From Devosia chinhatensis (GTDB lineage Bacteria; Pseudomonadota; Alphaproteobacteria; Rhizobiales; Devosiaceae): a DNA stretch of 64,000 bases. Where the stretch lies: positions 930,001-994,000 of the forward strand of contig NZ_JZEY01000054.1 in the NCBI RefSeq assembly GCF_000969445.1. The letters are read 5' to 3'. Below the pieces are notes generated by a model that was not told the DNA's origin, did no database searches, and saw nothing but the letters and a program-made list of their open reading frames with translations. Below, one piece after another: positions 27,589-36,444 of this stretch. Made by a program: the position numbers and the translations under genes. The stretch's first letter is position 1; each line of letters opens with the position of its first letter.

Positions 27589-28059
27589 ATGCCTGAACCG
27601 CACATCTACGTCGACGCTGATGCCTGCCCCGTCAAGGACGAGGCATTGCGTGTCGCCGAGCGGCTGGGTCTGGTTATCACCTATGTCAGCAATGGCGGCA
27701 TAAGGCCGTCTCGCGACCCCATGGTGCGGGTCGTCGTTGTTCCCTCTGGTGCGGACGCGGCCGACAACTGGATCGTCGAACATGCCCAGGCAAACGACAT
27801 CGTCCTGACCGCAGATATTCCTTTGGCGAGCCGGGTTATCGACAAGGGATGCCATGTGCTTGGCTTTACCGGAAAGCCCTTTACTTCGGCGTCCATCGGC
27901 ATGGCGCTCGCCATGCGCAATCTTAAGCAGCATCTGCGGGAGACAGGGGAGATCAAGGGTTATAATCCGGGCTTTCGGCCTGCCGACCGATCCGCGTTTC
28001 TCGGTGCCCTCGACACACTGGGGCGTAAGGCTAAGATGTTGGCGGCAAGTCTTCGTTAA
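27589..28059 (+). CDS. UPF0178 (YaiI/YqxD) family protein
   Basis: A 156-residue cytosolic protein of the UPF0178 family, which has a PIN-like fold but no established role. Diagnostic blocks are IYVDADACPVKDEALRVAER at the N-terminus, DNWIVEHAQANDIVLTADIP in the middle and GFTGKPFTSASIG. ATG 27589 is taken as the start; a TTG two codons earlier and a longer open frame exist, and GAGGGA lies about 12 bases before the TTG. It is divergent from hemN. Confidence 0.88.
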   Translation: MPEPHIYVDADACPVKDEALRVAERLGLVITYVSNGGIRPSRDPMVRVVVVPSGADAADNWIVEHAQANDIVLTADIPLASRVIDKGCHVLGFTGKPFTSASIGMALAMRNLKQHLRETGEIKGYNPGFRPADRSAFLGALDTLGRKAKMLAASLR

Positions 28060-28132
28060 GCTTTCGCGAGTGGATTATTAACCATAATCGCAAATTGTTG
28101 GCACCACGTCAGTTAGTTTTCGTGGTGTCGCG

Positions 28133-29020
28133 GTGCGGTGGTTCTCTACTTTTGTTGCGTCAATCCTTGTTGCCGCAAGTCTGGCCGGTTGCGCCCGTCC
28201 CGTGAGTGAAACGCGGCCGACATTTACCGGTGCCTCATCGACATACGACGAAACCATTACCGGTAGCGTTCGCCAGGCAGCTTTGAGGATTTGGCCACAA
28301 AGCATGCCCGGTCGTATCGGCGGGCAAGCCAACCTCAGCGGACGAACGTTGGAAATTGCCTCCGCGGCCGATATCATGCTGCGACCGGGTGAGGTGATCC
28401 TCACATTCGATGACGGACCGCGTGAAGGAAAGACGTCCGCAATCCTGGACACCTTGGACAAACACGGCGTCAAGGCCACGTTCCTGATGCTGGGCTCGGC
28501 GGCAAAGGCAAATCCACAGCTCGCGCGTTCCGTAGCTGACCGCGGCCACACAATCGGCAGCCACACCTATAACCATGTCGATCTCACGACGCTGACACGG
28601 CAGCAGGCCATGGACGAGATCGTACGGGGCGAAATTGCGGTGTCCGATGCACTGGCGGGAGCAGGGCAGGGTCTGTCCCCCTTCTTCCGCTTTCCCTACC
28701 TTTCGCAGACCAGCTATCTGCGCACGTCGCTGTCGCAAAGCGACATGGTTGTTCTCGACGTCGATATCGACAGCAAGGATTACTACAAGGATCCTGCTTG
28801 GGTCGTAGCAGAGCGAACCCTTGCGCAGCTGGAGCAGCGCGGCAGCGGCATCATTCTCTTCCACGATATCCACCAACGCACCGTCGACCTCTTGCCTGCC
28901 TTCCTCGATGAGCTGGCAGCGGGGGGCTATAAGGTGGTGCGCCTTGTTCCAGGCAAAAGCGGCATATTCGGCCGCAGCATGATCACGGCGCAGGCGCCGT
29001 CTCCTGCTGCCGGGTTTTAG
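28133..29020 (+). CDS. Polysaccharide deacetylase family lipoprotein
   Basis: A 295-residue NodB-homology (CE4) enzyme predicted to remove acetyl groups from a polysaccharide such as peptidoglycan. The N-terminus is a lipoprotein signal (VAASLAGC, cysteine at residue 20), so it should be membrane-anchored in the periplasm. After an ~85-residue linker come the CE4 motifs: TFDDGP, metal-binding HTYNH, RFPY, DVDIDSKDYY and IILFHDIH. The start is GTG 28133. It overlaps the convergent small gene at 29017 by 4 bp. Confidence 0.92.
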   Translation: MRWFSTFVASILVAASLAGCARPVSETRPTFTGASSTYDETITGSVRQAALRIWPQSMPGRIGGQANLSGRTLEIASAADIMLRPGEVILTFDDGPREGKTSAILDTLDKHGVKATFLMLGSAAKANPQLARSVADRGHTIGSHTYNHVDLTTLTRQQAMDEIVRGEIAVSDALAGAGQGLSPFFRFPYLSQTSYLRTSLSQSDMVVLDVDIDSKDYYKDPAWVVAERTLAQLEQRGSGIILFHDIHQRTVDLLPAFLDELAAGGYKVVRLVPGKSGIFGRSMITAQAPSPAAGF

Positions 29021-29232
29021 CGAATCGAGCGGACTGCGCGCTGGAGAAGCTCGTTTACCCAGGATTGGGCATGCGCCATCGCAAATGCGTCGCCGTATTT
29101 TCCGTTCGAGCGACGGACAAAACGACCATTTGCCTTTACTTCATAGCCCTCAAGCATACGTTCGGCGAGACGCATGCCCTCACGCACGATCCGGCGTTCA
29201 TAAAGCGGTTGCCCTGTGTCTGGTACGCGCAT
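29017..29232 (-). CDS. Small basic hypothetical protein (71 aa)
   Basis: A 71-residue soluble, positively charged protein with no signal peptide or membrane segment; MRLAERMLEGYEVKANGRFV and AMAHAQSWVNELLQRA look helical. A GCGAGG ribosome-like site precedes ATG 29232. It is convergent with the deacetylase gene with overlapping stop codons. I do not recognise a family. The tidy fit between neighbouring genes supports it, but it remains a hypothetical protein. Confidence 0.5.
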   Translation of the reverse strand: MRVPDTGQPLYERRIVREGMRLAERMLEGYEVKANGRFVRRSNGKYGDAFAMAHAQSWVNELLQRAVRSIR

Positions 29233-29305
29233 GACGGCCTCGCAATGGTTAGCAAATTGCTAACGCATTGTGTCGCCGAGGTCCAAATGCGATTGCGATA
29301 ATGGT

Positions 29306-30325
29306 TTATTCGGACCGGGTCTGCGTCCACTCATCATGCCAATCGACAAAGCGACGAACGCCCTCTGCAACGGGCGTTCGCGGCAAAAATCCCGTCAGGG
29401 CTTCAAGCAGCCGCGCATCCGCAAACGTGTCCACCATTTCCCCAGGCTGGATGGGCAGCATGGTCTTGCGGGCGGTGAGGCCTGTGGCCGCCTCGATTGC
29501 TTCGATGAAGTCTAGCAGCCCCACCGACCCGCCTCCGGCAATGTTGACGACCCGCCAAGGGGCAACGGGCGACAAAGAATCAACGACTCCCGGCACCGCC
29601 ACGGGATGGCCGCGCTGAGGGACGGCCCCCATCAGGGCGACGATGCTTGTGACCAGATCGTCGATATAGGTGAAGTCGCGCTTCATCCTGCCTTCGCCGT
29701 ATACCTCTATGGCCTCGCCCCTGCGCATGGACGAGACGAATTTGAACAGAGCCATGTCTGGCCGGCCCCACGGGCCAAAGACCGTAAAGAACCGGAAATT
29801 GGTCGTGGGGATGTCGAAGAGGTGGGAGTAGGAATGGCTCAGCGCTTCGCCGGCCTTCTTGGTGGCGGCATAGATCGAGACCGGAAAATCGGTACGATCC
29901 GTTTCCGCAAAAGGCAGGCTTTCATTGGCCCCATAGACCGAGGACGTTGAAGCGAGCAGCACGTGGCTCGGCTTGAGGGCGCGACACACTTCAAGCAAAT
30001 TGAACGTGCCTACGACATTGGTACTGATATAGGAGGCCGGATTTTCGAGGCTGTACCTAACCCCTGCCTGCGCAGCAAGGTGAACGATGACGTCCGGCTC
30101 GAAGCCGAACACCACGCGTTCCAGAGCCGCCCTATCCTCCAGCATTGCCTCGACGAACGAAAAACGTGGTTCATCATGGAGCAGCGCGAGGCGCGCACGT
30201 TTCAACTTTACATCGTAGTAGGGGGTAACGCCATCATAGCCGAGAACCTCATGGCCCTCGGCTACCAACCGCCTGGAAAGGTGCGACCCGATAAAGCCCG
30301 CGGCGCCGGTGACAAAGACTTTCAT
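29306..30325 (-). CDS. NAD-dependent epimerase (UDP-glucuronate 4-epimerase-like)
   Basis: A 339-residue extended short-chain dehydrogenase. The Rossmann motif GAAGFIGSHLSRRL is at the N-terminus and the catalytic YxxxK is in SIYAATKKAGE. Blocks RYSLENPASYISTNVVGTFN and RFFTVFGPWGRPDMALFKF match bacterial UDP-glucuronate 4-epimerases, which make UDP-galacturonate for surface polysaccharides. It would act downstream of galU and a UDP-glucose dehydrogenase, which is not in this window. The exact substrate within the family cannot be fixed from sequence alone. Confidence 0.88.
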   Translation of the reverse strand: MKVFVTGAAGFIGSHLSRRLVAEGHEVLGYDGVTPYYDVKLKRARLALLHDEPRFSFVEAMLEDRAALERVVFGFEPDVIVHLAAQAGVRYSLENPASYISTNVVGTFNLLEVCRALKPSHVLLASTSSVYGANESLPFAETDRTDFPVSIYAATKKAGEALSHSYSHLFDIPTTNFRFFTVFGPWGRPDMALFKFVSSMRRGEAIEVYGEGRMKRDFTYIDDLVTSIVALMGAVPQRGHPVAVPGVVDSLSPVAPWRVVNIAGGGSVGLLDFIEAIEAATGLTARKTMLPIQPGEMVDTFADARLLEALTGFLPRTPVAEGVRRFVDWHDEWTQTRSE

Positions 30326-30352
30326 GCGGGCCCTTCTGCCTCATCGGCGCAT

Positions 30353-32128
30353 TTATTCGGTGGTCGCCTCGACATCGACCTTCCCGATAAGGCTAGCGGG
30401 GTCTTCCTCGGCCTGCATCAGGTCAAGCATGCTCAATCCCGGATCGTCCTTGGCAAGAATGCCAATCTGCAAGGATTTCGTCTTTCCGCTGACAAAGCTG
30501 TTCACCACTTCACCCAGCTGCGCAGCATTGGCGACACCAGCCATCATGGAAATGACCGTACCTTGAGCGATGCCGGCCATGATGGGGCGCATGGCTTCCG
30601 GATCTTGGCCGACCTCGCCGGAGGCGACGGTGAGGATAATGTCAGAAAGTCCGGCGTCATTGATATTGAGGTCGAGCGACTTAAGCGCCAGCCCCATGCC
30701 TGCCGCCAAGGCAAGGTTTGAGTTGAGCGAGAAGAGGTCCTCGCTGGCATTTGCAATCAGTCCGGAAATGGCGACGGTGCCCAGATCGACGCCGCTGATG
30801 GAGACTTCCTCGAAGTCGATGGTGTTGCTTGGCTCATCCCACGCCCCGGCTATGCGGAACGCCGCATCGATTTCGGTCAGGCCCATGGCGCGCAATTGAA
30901 CGATTGTTTCGTCTTCGCTGTCCTCTGGAAGCGTCGTCTTTATCCCTTCGGCCGACATATCCATTCGCGTGGGAATGCCGTTGACGTAATTGGCAAGCGT
31001 CAGATCGAAAGCCGCGATACTCGCGGCGATGCGCGCTGCGTCGTCTTCAGGATCCGGAATGTCCATCTCAAATCCGCTGAACGCGAAACCTTCCATGGCA
31101 GGGATCATCAGACGGCTATTTTCTTCCAACCACGCGTCATCGATGGCCTCGGGGGCGTTCTCGAGGAGCGAGATGACAGCCGACATATCCATTGGCTTGA
31201 ACGTTGCAGCGTCGAGCGACATCTCGCCGTCACCCTCCACCTGGATGTTCAGACCCCGCATTGTAACCGAGGGGTAGATACCCGGCGACATGCCGCCCAT
31301 CGTCATGCCGGCGATCTCGAACGTCATCGGTCGCCCATCCTCGTCACCCGTACAGGACAGTCCCTCGACCACGATGTCCGACGTTTCGAAAGCGGTCAGG
31401 AAATCGGCGTAGACCCGCATGAACTGACCAGTCAGATCAGCATCCGTCTCCCCTGGCTCATCTTCCAGAGCGCGGGCCATAGCTAGGAGATCCATTGGGG
31501 AGGTCATGAGCGGACGCGCTCTAAACTCGGCGCCACTGACCGCGCCTATCTCGCATGCGATGTCATCCGCTCGGATTGCCCCGCCTTCAAGAGACAGGTC
31601 GGTGTAGAGAGTCTGAAATTCGCTGCTGATCGTCGGGGTAAGCCCATAAAAGCCCAGCATAGCGGCAATGTTGAATTGAGAAGCCGACATAGCGCCAAAT
31701 TCGGAGCTGGCCTCATCGGTCGCAAGGCTGACGCCGCCCAAGCTGACCGACCCGGCAATTCCGGCCGTGACATCCTCCAGAACCAGATCGGAAAAAGTCA
31801 GCTCAGCAACATATTCTTCCTCACCGCGAACGGAGCGGATGCTCACGTGGATTTCTGGAACGAGAATGCTGTCCGCAGTCAGTGTTGCCAGCCCATCGGC
31901 ATGCTCGGTGATTTCGCCGCTCAGAATTTCAGTGAGAACGGCGTCGGAAAGGGAGGACTGTTCCGTTTCGATTGTGGGAATGGAGACGGTGTAGGAAATG
32001 TCCGCCGCAGCCGTTTCCGCTGGGCCGGCTTTGGTCTTGTCCTTGGCACTCACCTGCTGGGCGGGTAGTGCCACACTCACAAGGCAGACACAGGCAAAAA
32101 CCTGCAAACGATTTGGGGTCCGGATCAT
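30353..32128 (-). CDS. Large acidic exported protein of unknown function
   Basis: A 591-residue protein with a clear Sec signal peptide (hydrophobic core FACVCLVSVALPA, cleavage near QQVSA). The rest is acidic, rich in Ala, Gly, Ser and Thr, and built of short beta-like segments with recurring phrases (EEVSISGVDLGTVAISGL, LEDVTAGIAGSVSLGGVSLA), suggesting internal beta repeats rather than an enzyme. A GAGGAGG ribosome site sits before ATG 32128. The next gene upstream on the same strand (32217-33185) is also an exported protein. No family was recognised; a periplasmic or envelope location is inferred. Confidence 0.7.
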   Translation of the reverse strand: MIRTPNRLQVFACVCLVSVALPAQQVSAKDKTKAGPAETAAADISYTVSIPTIETEQSSLSDAVLTEILSGEITEHADGLATLTADSILVPEIHVSIRSVRGEEEYVAELTFSDLVLEDVTAGIAGSVSLGGVSLATDEASSEFGAMSASQFNIAAMLGFYGLTPTISSEFQTLYTDLSLEGGAIRADDIACEIGAVSGAEFRARPLMTSPMDLLAMARALEDEPGETDADLTGQFMRVYADFLTAFETSDIVVEGLSCTGDEDGRPMTFEIAGMTMGGMSPGIYPSVTMRGLNIQVEGDGEMSLDAATFKPMDMSAVISLLENAPEAIDDAWLEENSRLMIPAMEGFAFSGFEMDIPDPEDDAARIAASIAAFDLTLANYVNGIPTRMDMSAEGIKTTLPEDSEDETIVQLRAMGLTEIDAAFRIAGAWDEPSNTIDFEEVSISGVDLGTVAISGLIANASEDLFSLNSNLALAAGMGLALKSLDLNINDAGLSDIILTVASGEVGQDPEAMRPIMAGIAQGTVISMMAGVANAAQLGEVVNSFVSGKTKSLQIGILAKDDPGLSMLDLMQAEEDPASLIGKVDVEATTE

Positions 32129-32216
32129 GGGTGCCTCCTCTTAGGCCTTGGTCTGGAATTTCACGCAGATCTTTGAAGGTGGATTAGGGAAGGGGGCTGC
32201 CAGAATGCAGCGCGAT

Positions 32217-33185
32217 CTAGAAGGCTGCGGTCAGGACTTCGACCTGACGCAGGGGACCGGGCTTTACCTCGAGATCACGATTGTAGACCTGGTCACCCAT
32301 CTTAGCCAGGACAAGGTACTCGCCTTCCGCCAGAACAGTGGACGGGAAAGCACTGCGCTCTGTGAACACCGTCGTGCCATCGGCAGTCTTGATGGTCCAC
32401 TCCACGTCGGCGATGGCTTCGCCGCCCTCCTCGGACACGAGCTTCAGGGCGACTTCGCTGGCATGGTGGTAGAGTGTGGCGTCGGTTAGCTGGCCGGCTT
32501 CGACCCGCAGATCCGCGCGTACAACGGCGTTGATCGAGCCGAAATGCGATACGATGTGATACGTCCCCGCATTGAGCGTCACGATCTCATTCGCCGATAC
32601 ATTCTCGGCGATCAGCGACCGGTTGGCTTCGCTGCCCTCGGTGAAGATATCGAAGCTCAGCATGGCAGGCGAGATGGGGACTTCGCCGGTCACCTCCGAA
32701 TTAAGGCGCAACGCGCCGGCATCAAGGATGACATCCTTGCGGTTTTGCCCGGGTACCACCGATAGCGGCTCACTGAGCTGAGCGCGTCCGTAGGAGACAT
32801 GCAGCACATATTCACCTGGCCTCAACTCGATATTCGCCGGACCAGTCTCGGCCTTGGTGACGAGGGCCATTTCGCCCTCTGGAGTTGGTTCGCTTTCAAA
32901 CACCCGCCAGATCAGGCCATCCTGGATCGGCGCTCCGCCTTCTGTAATCACAGCGGAGAGCGTCACGGGCTGCGGAATATCAGCGAAAGCGGAGATGGCC
33001 TCGGTCGCAGCTGTCGAAGCGGCTGGCGTTCCTGCATCCTGCGGGGTAGCGCTGCGATCGGGACGCGGTCTCGGCAGGGGCGGAATGTCCGCTTCTTCCT
33101 GGGCATAGACAGCGTGGCTCGGGATTATCGAAGTAAAGCCGGCCGTGAAGGCAATGAGCAGGGCGAGAAGAAGGGCCGAACGCAT
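32217..33185 (-). CDS. Exported beta-sandwich-repeat protein of unknown function
   Basis: A 322-residue exported protein. The signal peptide is MRSALLLALLIAFTAGFTSI followed by a cleavage region near VYAQ, then a proline-rich stretch (IPPLPRPRPDR). The remainder seems to hold about three similar Ig/carboxypeptidase-regulatory-like units, with the phrases IELRPGEYVLHVSYG, VTLNAGTYHIVSHFG and TVLAEGEYLVLAKMG spaced about 90-100 residues apart. ATG 33185 has GGGAG about 6 bases before it and starts the signal peptide; an open frame of 16 more codons upstream is ignored. It sits 89 bp before the large exported protein gene. Confidence 0.7.
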   Translation of the reverse strand: MRSALLLALLIAFTAGFTSIIPSHAVYAQEEADIPPLPRPRPDRSATPQDAGTPAASTAATEAISAFADIPQPVTLSAVITEGGAPIQDGLIWRVFESEPTPEGEMALVTKAETGPANIELRPGEYVLHVSYGRAQLSEPLSVVPGQNRKDVILDAGALRLNSEVTGEVPISPAMLSFDIFTEGSEANRSLIAENVSANEIVTLNAGTYHIVSHFGSINAVVRADLRVEAGQLTDATLYHHASEVALKLVSEEGGEAIADVEWTIKTADGTTVFTERSAFPSTVLAEGEYLVLAKMGDQVYNRDLEVKPGPLRQVEVLTAAF

Positions 33186-33375
33186 AAGGTCTCCCAGGCG
33201 TGCATGGCGTTTGATGCGGCGCACTATGCGCATGCGATAATCCGCGATTGCGGAGAAGCTGTGTCACACTCGCGGCCCGATGAAAACCAGGCAAGACCCC
33301 TTCACGCCATTATTCCATTCGCCCTTGGTCCCGGCCGTGTCCGAAGGTATGTAGGCGCAGAGTTAGGAGTGACCA

Positions 33376-33951
33376 ATGCCCGCCAATGATGCCCTGCGCG
33401 ACCACCTGCTGACCCGCCGTTCGACCGGAATTGGATTTCTTCGAGATCCAGGACCATCTTCTCAGGAACTGGAAACGCTGCTCACAATAGCGACACGGGT
33501 TCCGGACCACGGCAAACTCGCGCCTTGGCGACTAATCATCTACGCAGGCGAGGCGCGGGCGCAGGCCGGGGAGAGGTTGGCGGACATCGTTGCACGGCGC
33601 AACCCAGCGGACGAGGCGAGCATTGAGATTGAGCGGCACCGGTTCTTGCCGGCGCCCTTGACGATCGGCGTCTTGTCCGTCCCGCAGGCCCACCCGAAGG
33701 TTCCTGAACTCGAACAGGTTCTCTCGGCTGGCAATGTGGCATTCAATCTCCTGCATGGGGCGGCAGCACTCGGGTTCGGCGCGTCTTGGGTCACGCGCTG
33801 GTATGCTTTCGACGAGGAAGCGGCCCGTGCTTTGGGCGCTCAGGATGGCGAGCGATTTGTCGGCTTTGTCCACATTGGGACGCCGACAGCGGCGATGGAA
33901 GACCGTCCGCGGCCGATCCTCGGCGACATCGTGCGATACTGGCAAGGATAG
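33376..33951 (+). CDS. Nitroreductase family protein
   Basis: A 191-residue FMN-dependent oxidoreductase of the small YdjA-like nitroreductase group. The N-terminal block HLLTRRSTGIGFLRD and RVPDHGKLAPWRLIIYAG hold the FMN-contacting residues, and GAAALGFGASWVTRW and VGFVHIGTP are typical of the C-terminal half. The substrate is unknown. The start is ATG 33376; the open gap before it separates it from the divergent exported-protein gene. Confidence 0.9.
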   Translation: MPANDALRDHLLTRRSTGIGFLRDPGPSSQELETLLTIATRVPDHGKLAPWRLIIYAGEARAQAGERLADIVARRNPADEASIEIERHRFLPAPLTIGVLSVPQAHPKVPELEQVLSAGNVAFNLLHGAAALGFGASWVTRWYAFDEEAARALGAQDGERFVGFVHIGTPTAAMEDRPRPILGDIVRYWQG

Positions 33952-34022
33952 CTTGTAGTTAATCAAGTGTTAACGGCCCGAGCTGATACAATGAGGCTTG
34001 TGATTCTCCGTGGAATGCCGCC

Positions 34023-34835
34023 ATGGGCGTACAGCCGGTTTCCATCCCCCAGCGACTTGCTCAGGCGCTGCAAAATGCCGGCAGCAAGAGTGGCGTGGAT
34101 TTCGGCTACCTGCTGCAAACCGCTCAGCGGGAAAGTGGGCTCAATCCGGCGGCACGCGCCTCCACATCCAGCGCAGTCGGGCTGTTCCAGTTTTTGGAGA
34201 GCACTTGGCTCCAAGTGATGAAGCAGCAGGGGCCGCGTCTCGGTTATCAGTCGTACGCCGACCAGATATCTGTCACCGCTTCGGGAGATTACGTTGTCTC
34301 GGATCCGTCTCGCCGTGCGGAGATCTTGAAGTTGCGAGAGGATCCGCAAGTCGCAGCCGACCTTGCGGCAGCATTTACGCGTTCGAACGGAGAATATCTC
34401 AAGTCAGCATTCGGACGCGTCCCCAGTCCCGGTGAATTGTACATCGCCCATTTTCTGGGTGCGCAGGGCGCCGAGAAAATGTTTACGGCGGGGCTGCAGA
34501 ATCCTGACCAGATCGCGGTCAATCTTTTCCCCCGGCCCGCCGCCGCAAATCGATCTATCTTCTACGACCAGAATGGGCAGCCTCGCACCATCCGGCAGGT
34601 CTATCAGGTGCTTGTGGCCAAGCATGAAGGGGCGACCCGCGCGAGCTTCACTACTCAGCAGATGAATGGCCAGGACGTGACACCGCCTGTGGCGCAGGCC
34701 GAACCGCCGCTACCGTCGCGATTTTCCCCTGCAAACATGTCATTCACTGGCCTTTTCAAGACAGTGCCTGAGGAAGATGCGGCAGAGAGCGCGGCGGAAA
34801 GCGCCGCGTTTTTCACCCAGTTATACAGCCAGTAG
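34023..34835 (+). CDS. Transglycosylase SLT domain protein without signal peptide
   Basis: A 270-residue protein with a lysozyme-like lytic transglycosylase domain in its first ~190 residues. The catalytic glutamate is in AQRESGLNP, and SSAVGLFQFLESTWL and IAHFLGAQGAEKMF are family blocks. The C-terminal ~80 residues are low-complexity and proline/alanine-rich. Unlike most peptidoglycan-cleaving enzymes it has no evident signal peptide (MGVQPVSIPQRLAQALQ), suggesting export by a dedicated route such as a flagellar system, or a cytosolic start that has been misjudged. The ribosome site before ATG 34023 is weak. Confidence 0.82.
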   Translation: MGVQPVSIPQRLAQALQNAGSKSGVDFGYLLQTAQRESGLNPAARASTSSAVGLFQFLESTWLQVMKQQGPRLGYQSYADQISVTASGDYVVSDPSRRAEILKLREDPQVAADLAAAFTRSNGEYLKSAFGRVPSPGELYIAHFLGAQGAEKMFTAGLQNPDQIAVNLFPRPAAANRSIFYDQNGQPRTIRQVYQVLVAKHEGATRASFTTQQMNGQDVTPPVAQAEPPLPSRFSPANMSFTGLFKTVPEEDAAESAAESAAFFTQLYSQ

Positions 34836-34926
34836 TCACGAGTGCGGGAATGCCCGAACCATCTGTAGTGATCCGGCGTTTCTGGACAAAAGCCCGAAAA
34901 ATAAGGGCGAAGAAGTGGAGGATCGA

Positions 34927-35067
34927 TTGAACTTCATTTTGCGCTTTCGAGAGCTCGAAGTACCGGCTGTTCCGCGCTCATGGATTGTCACCCTGCTTGC
35001 ATTGACGTGCTGGTTGCCGGTGCTCGCGATTCTGGGCTTTGCCAGCTTGGCAGGCGGAACGATCTGA
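34927..35067 (+). CDS. Candidate small membrane protein (46 aa)
   Basis: A short frame that would start at TTG 34927, five bases after a GGAGG site. It encodes a polar N-terminus (LNFILRFRELEVPAVPRSW) and a single hydrophobic segment (LLALTCWLPVLAILGFASLA). A GTG at 34915 is an alternative start. The good ribosome site plus a membrane segment make it credible, but the non-ATG start and lack of a known family keep confidence low. Confidence 0.4.
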   Translation: MNFILRFRELEVPAVPRSWIVTLLALTCWLPVLAILGFASLAGGTI

Positions 35068-35178
35068 GACGTCGTCGTCCACACCGATCTCACCGCTTGT
35101 TATTGGCTGCGAAGGCCCTAAAGTGATCTCTGCCGCTACTTGTGGCTGATATACGGCTTTTCGTTGAAAGGCGGAGCA

Positions 35179-35931
35179 GTGATAGCCGAACAAATCTTTG
35201 GGCTAGAAAAGCAGCTCGACCCTTTTTTTGCCAGGCTGCAATTGCGCGACACGCTCGGACTGGATGAGAAGCGCGCAATCATCCAGTCAGCTCGCGACCG
35301 CTTGCATTTTTCGTCCGGTGAAGATCTGGTCGTGGAGGGTGACCGGCCAATGCGGTGCGTTCTCGTCACGTCGGGATTTGCGTGTCGGTACCGACTCCTA
35401 CCGAGCGGAGAGCGCCAGATCATGGCAATTCATCTCCCTGGGGATTTTGTCGACCTTCACAGCTTCCTACTCAAGGAAATGGACCATTCGGTGGGCGCCC
35501 TCACCGAATGTACGGCGGTTGGTTTTCCCCATGAGAGCTTGCTCCAGGTGACAGAGCGTTTTCCGCATCTGACGCGCATGCTGTGGCTGATGACTTTGAT
35601 CGATGCCGCCGGTCACAGAGAATGGCTGATCGGGCTCGGCCTTTTGTCCGCGCCACAGCGAACGGCGCGTCTCTTCTGCGAAATCTACAAGCGGCTTGAA
35701 ATTGTCGGCCTTGCCCGAGATCACGAGTTTCGCTTTCCGGTTACCCAAGTGGCAATGGGCGATGCACTCGGAATTTCTGCTGTGCATGTCAACCGGGTGG
35801 TGCAGGAGTTGCGACAACAGGATCTCATCACCTGGGAGCGAGGTACAGTTAGGATTCTGGATTGGTCCCGGCTCGTTGCGACCGGCCAGTTCAGCGATCG
35901 CTATCTGCACCTTGTCCGAGAGCCCCGCTAG
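35179..35931 (+). CDS. Crp/Fnr family transcriptional regulator (first of three)
   Basis: A 250-residue regulator with an N-terminal cyclic-nucleotide-binding-like beta roll (LHFSSGEDLVVEGDRPMRC, LPSGERQIMAIHLPGDFVDL) and a C-terminal winged helix with MGDALGISAVHVNRVVQELR. It lacks the N-terminal cysteine set of FNR, so it is not an iron-sulfur oxygen sensor. GTG 35179 is chosen because GGCGGAG lies 3 bases or more upstream; an open frame extends 13 codons further. Two paralogues at 36419 and 38448 share the VHVNR recognition helix. The ligand is unknown. Confidence 0.9.
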   Translation: MIAEQIFGLEKQLDPFFARLQLRDTLGLDEKRAIIQSARDRLHFSSGEDLVVEGDRPMRCVLVTSGFACRYRLLPSGERQIMAIHLPGDFVDLHSFLLKEMDHSVGALTECTAVGFPHESLLQVTERFPHLTRMLWLMTLIDAAGHREWLIGLGLLSAPQRTARLFCEIYKRLEIVGLARDHEFRFPVTQVAMGDALGISAVHVNRVVQELRQQDLITWERGTVRILDWSRLVATGQFSDRYLHLVREPR

Positions 35932-36057
35932 GGCGCGCAGCCCTGCATTTCCGCTAAGGTTCGGGAAGATCAGCATAATATTCCGTAGAGCTTAACCTAT
36001 GTGAGTGGGGGCCGCGAAGCGTCGCTCTAGAGTGGAAGCGGGGGTACCTCGCTTCTT

Positions 36058-36444
36058 ATGTCTACAGCGTTTGCCGACTTGCGCCTCATTATCTGCGAAG
36101 ACGAATTCCTGCTTGCCGTTGAACTGGCGGAGCATCTGCTCGCCTTGGGGGCAACCGTTGTAGCAAGTGCTGCAAGCCTGAAAGAACTCGGCGAGGTTCT
36201 GGACCAGCACTCTGATGTGAATGCCGCCATTCTTGACGTCGTTCTCGCCGATGGCGAGATCTACGACGTGGTGCCCACCCTCGAACAAATGGGTTTGGCG
36301 CTCCTGTTCTACAGTGCCCATCAGCCGAGCGATTGTCCCGTCGAGTTCGCTCACATTCCTTGGCGAGACAAGCTCGATCCGCCACACAAGATCGCTACGA
36401 CCCTCCTTTCGGCGCTCGATGCGCGGAGGACTGACCATAATTAG
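36058..36444 (+). CDS. Single-domain response regulator (receiver only)
   Basis: A 128-residue stand-alone receiver. The acidic pocket is in IICEDEFLLAVELAEHL, the phosphoacceptor aspartate in AAILDVVLADGEIYD, the switch serine in LLFYSAH and a lysine in PWRDKLDPP; the proline that usually follows this lysine is replaced by leucine. There is no output domain. It overlaps the following Crp/Fnr gene by 26 bp, implying coupled translation, so the two products probably work in the same pathway. No histidine kinase is adjacent. Confidence 0.88.
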   Translation: MSTAFADLRLIICEDEFLLAVELAEHLLALGATVVASAASLKELGEVLDQHSDVNAAILDVVLADGEIYDVVPTLEQMGLALLFYSAHQPSDCPVEFAHIPWRDKLDPPHKIATTLLSALDARRTDHN

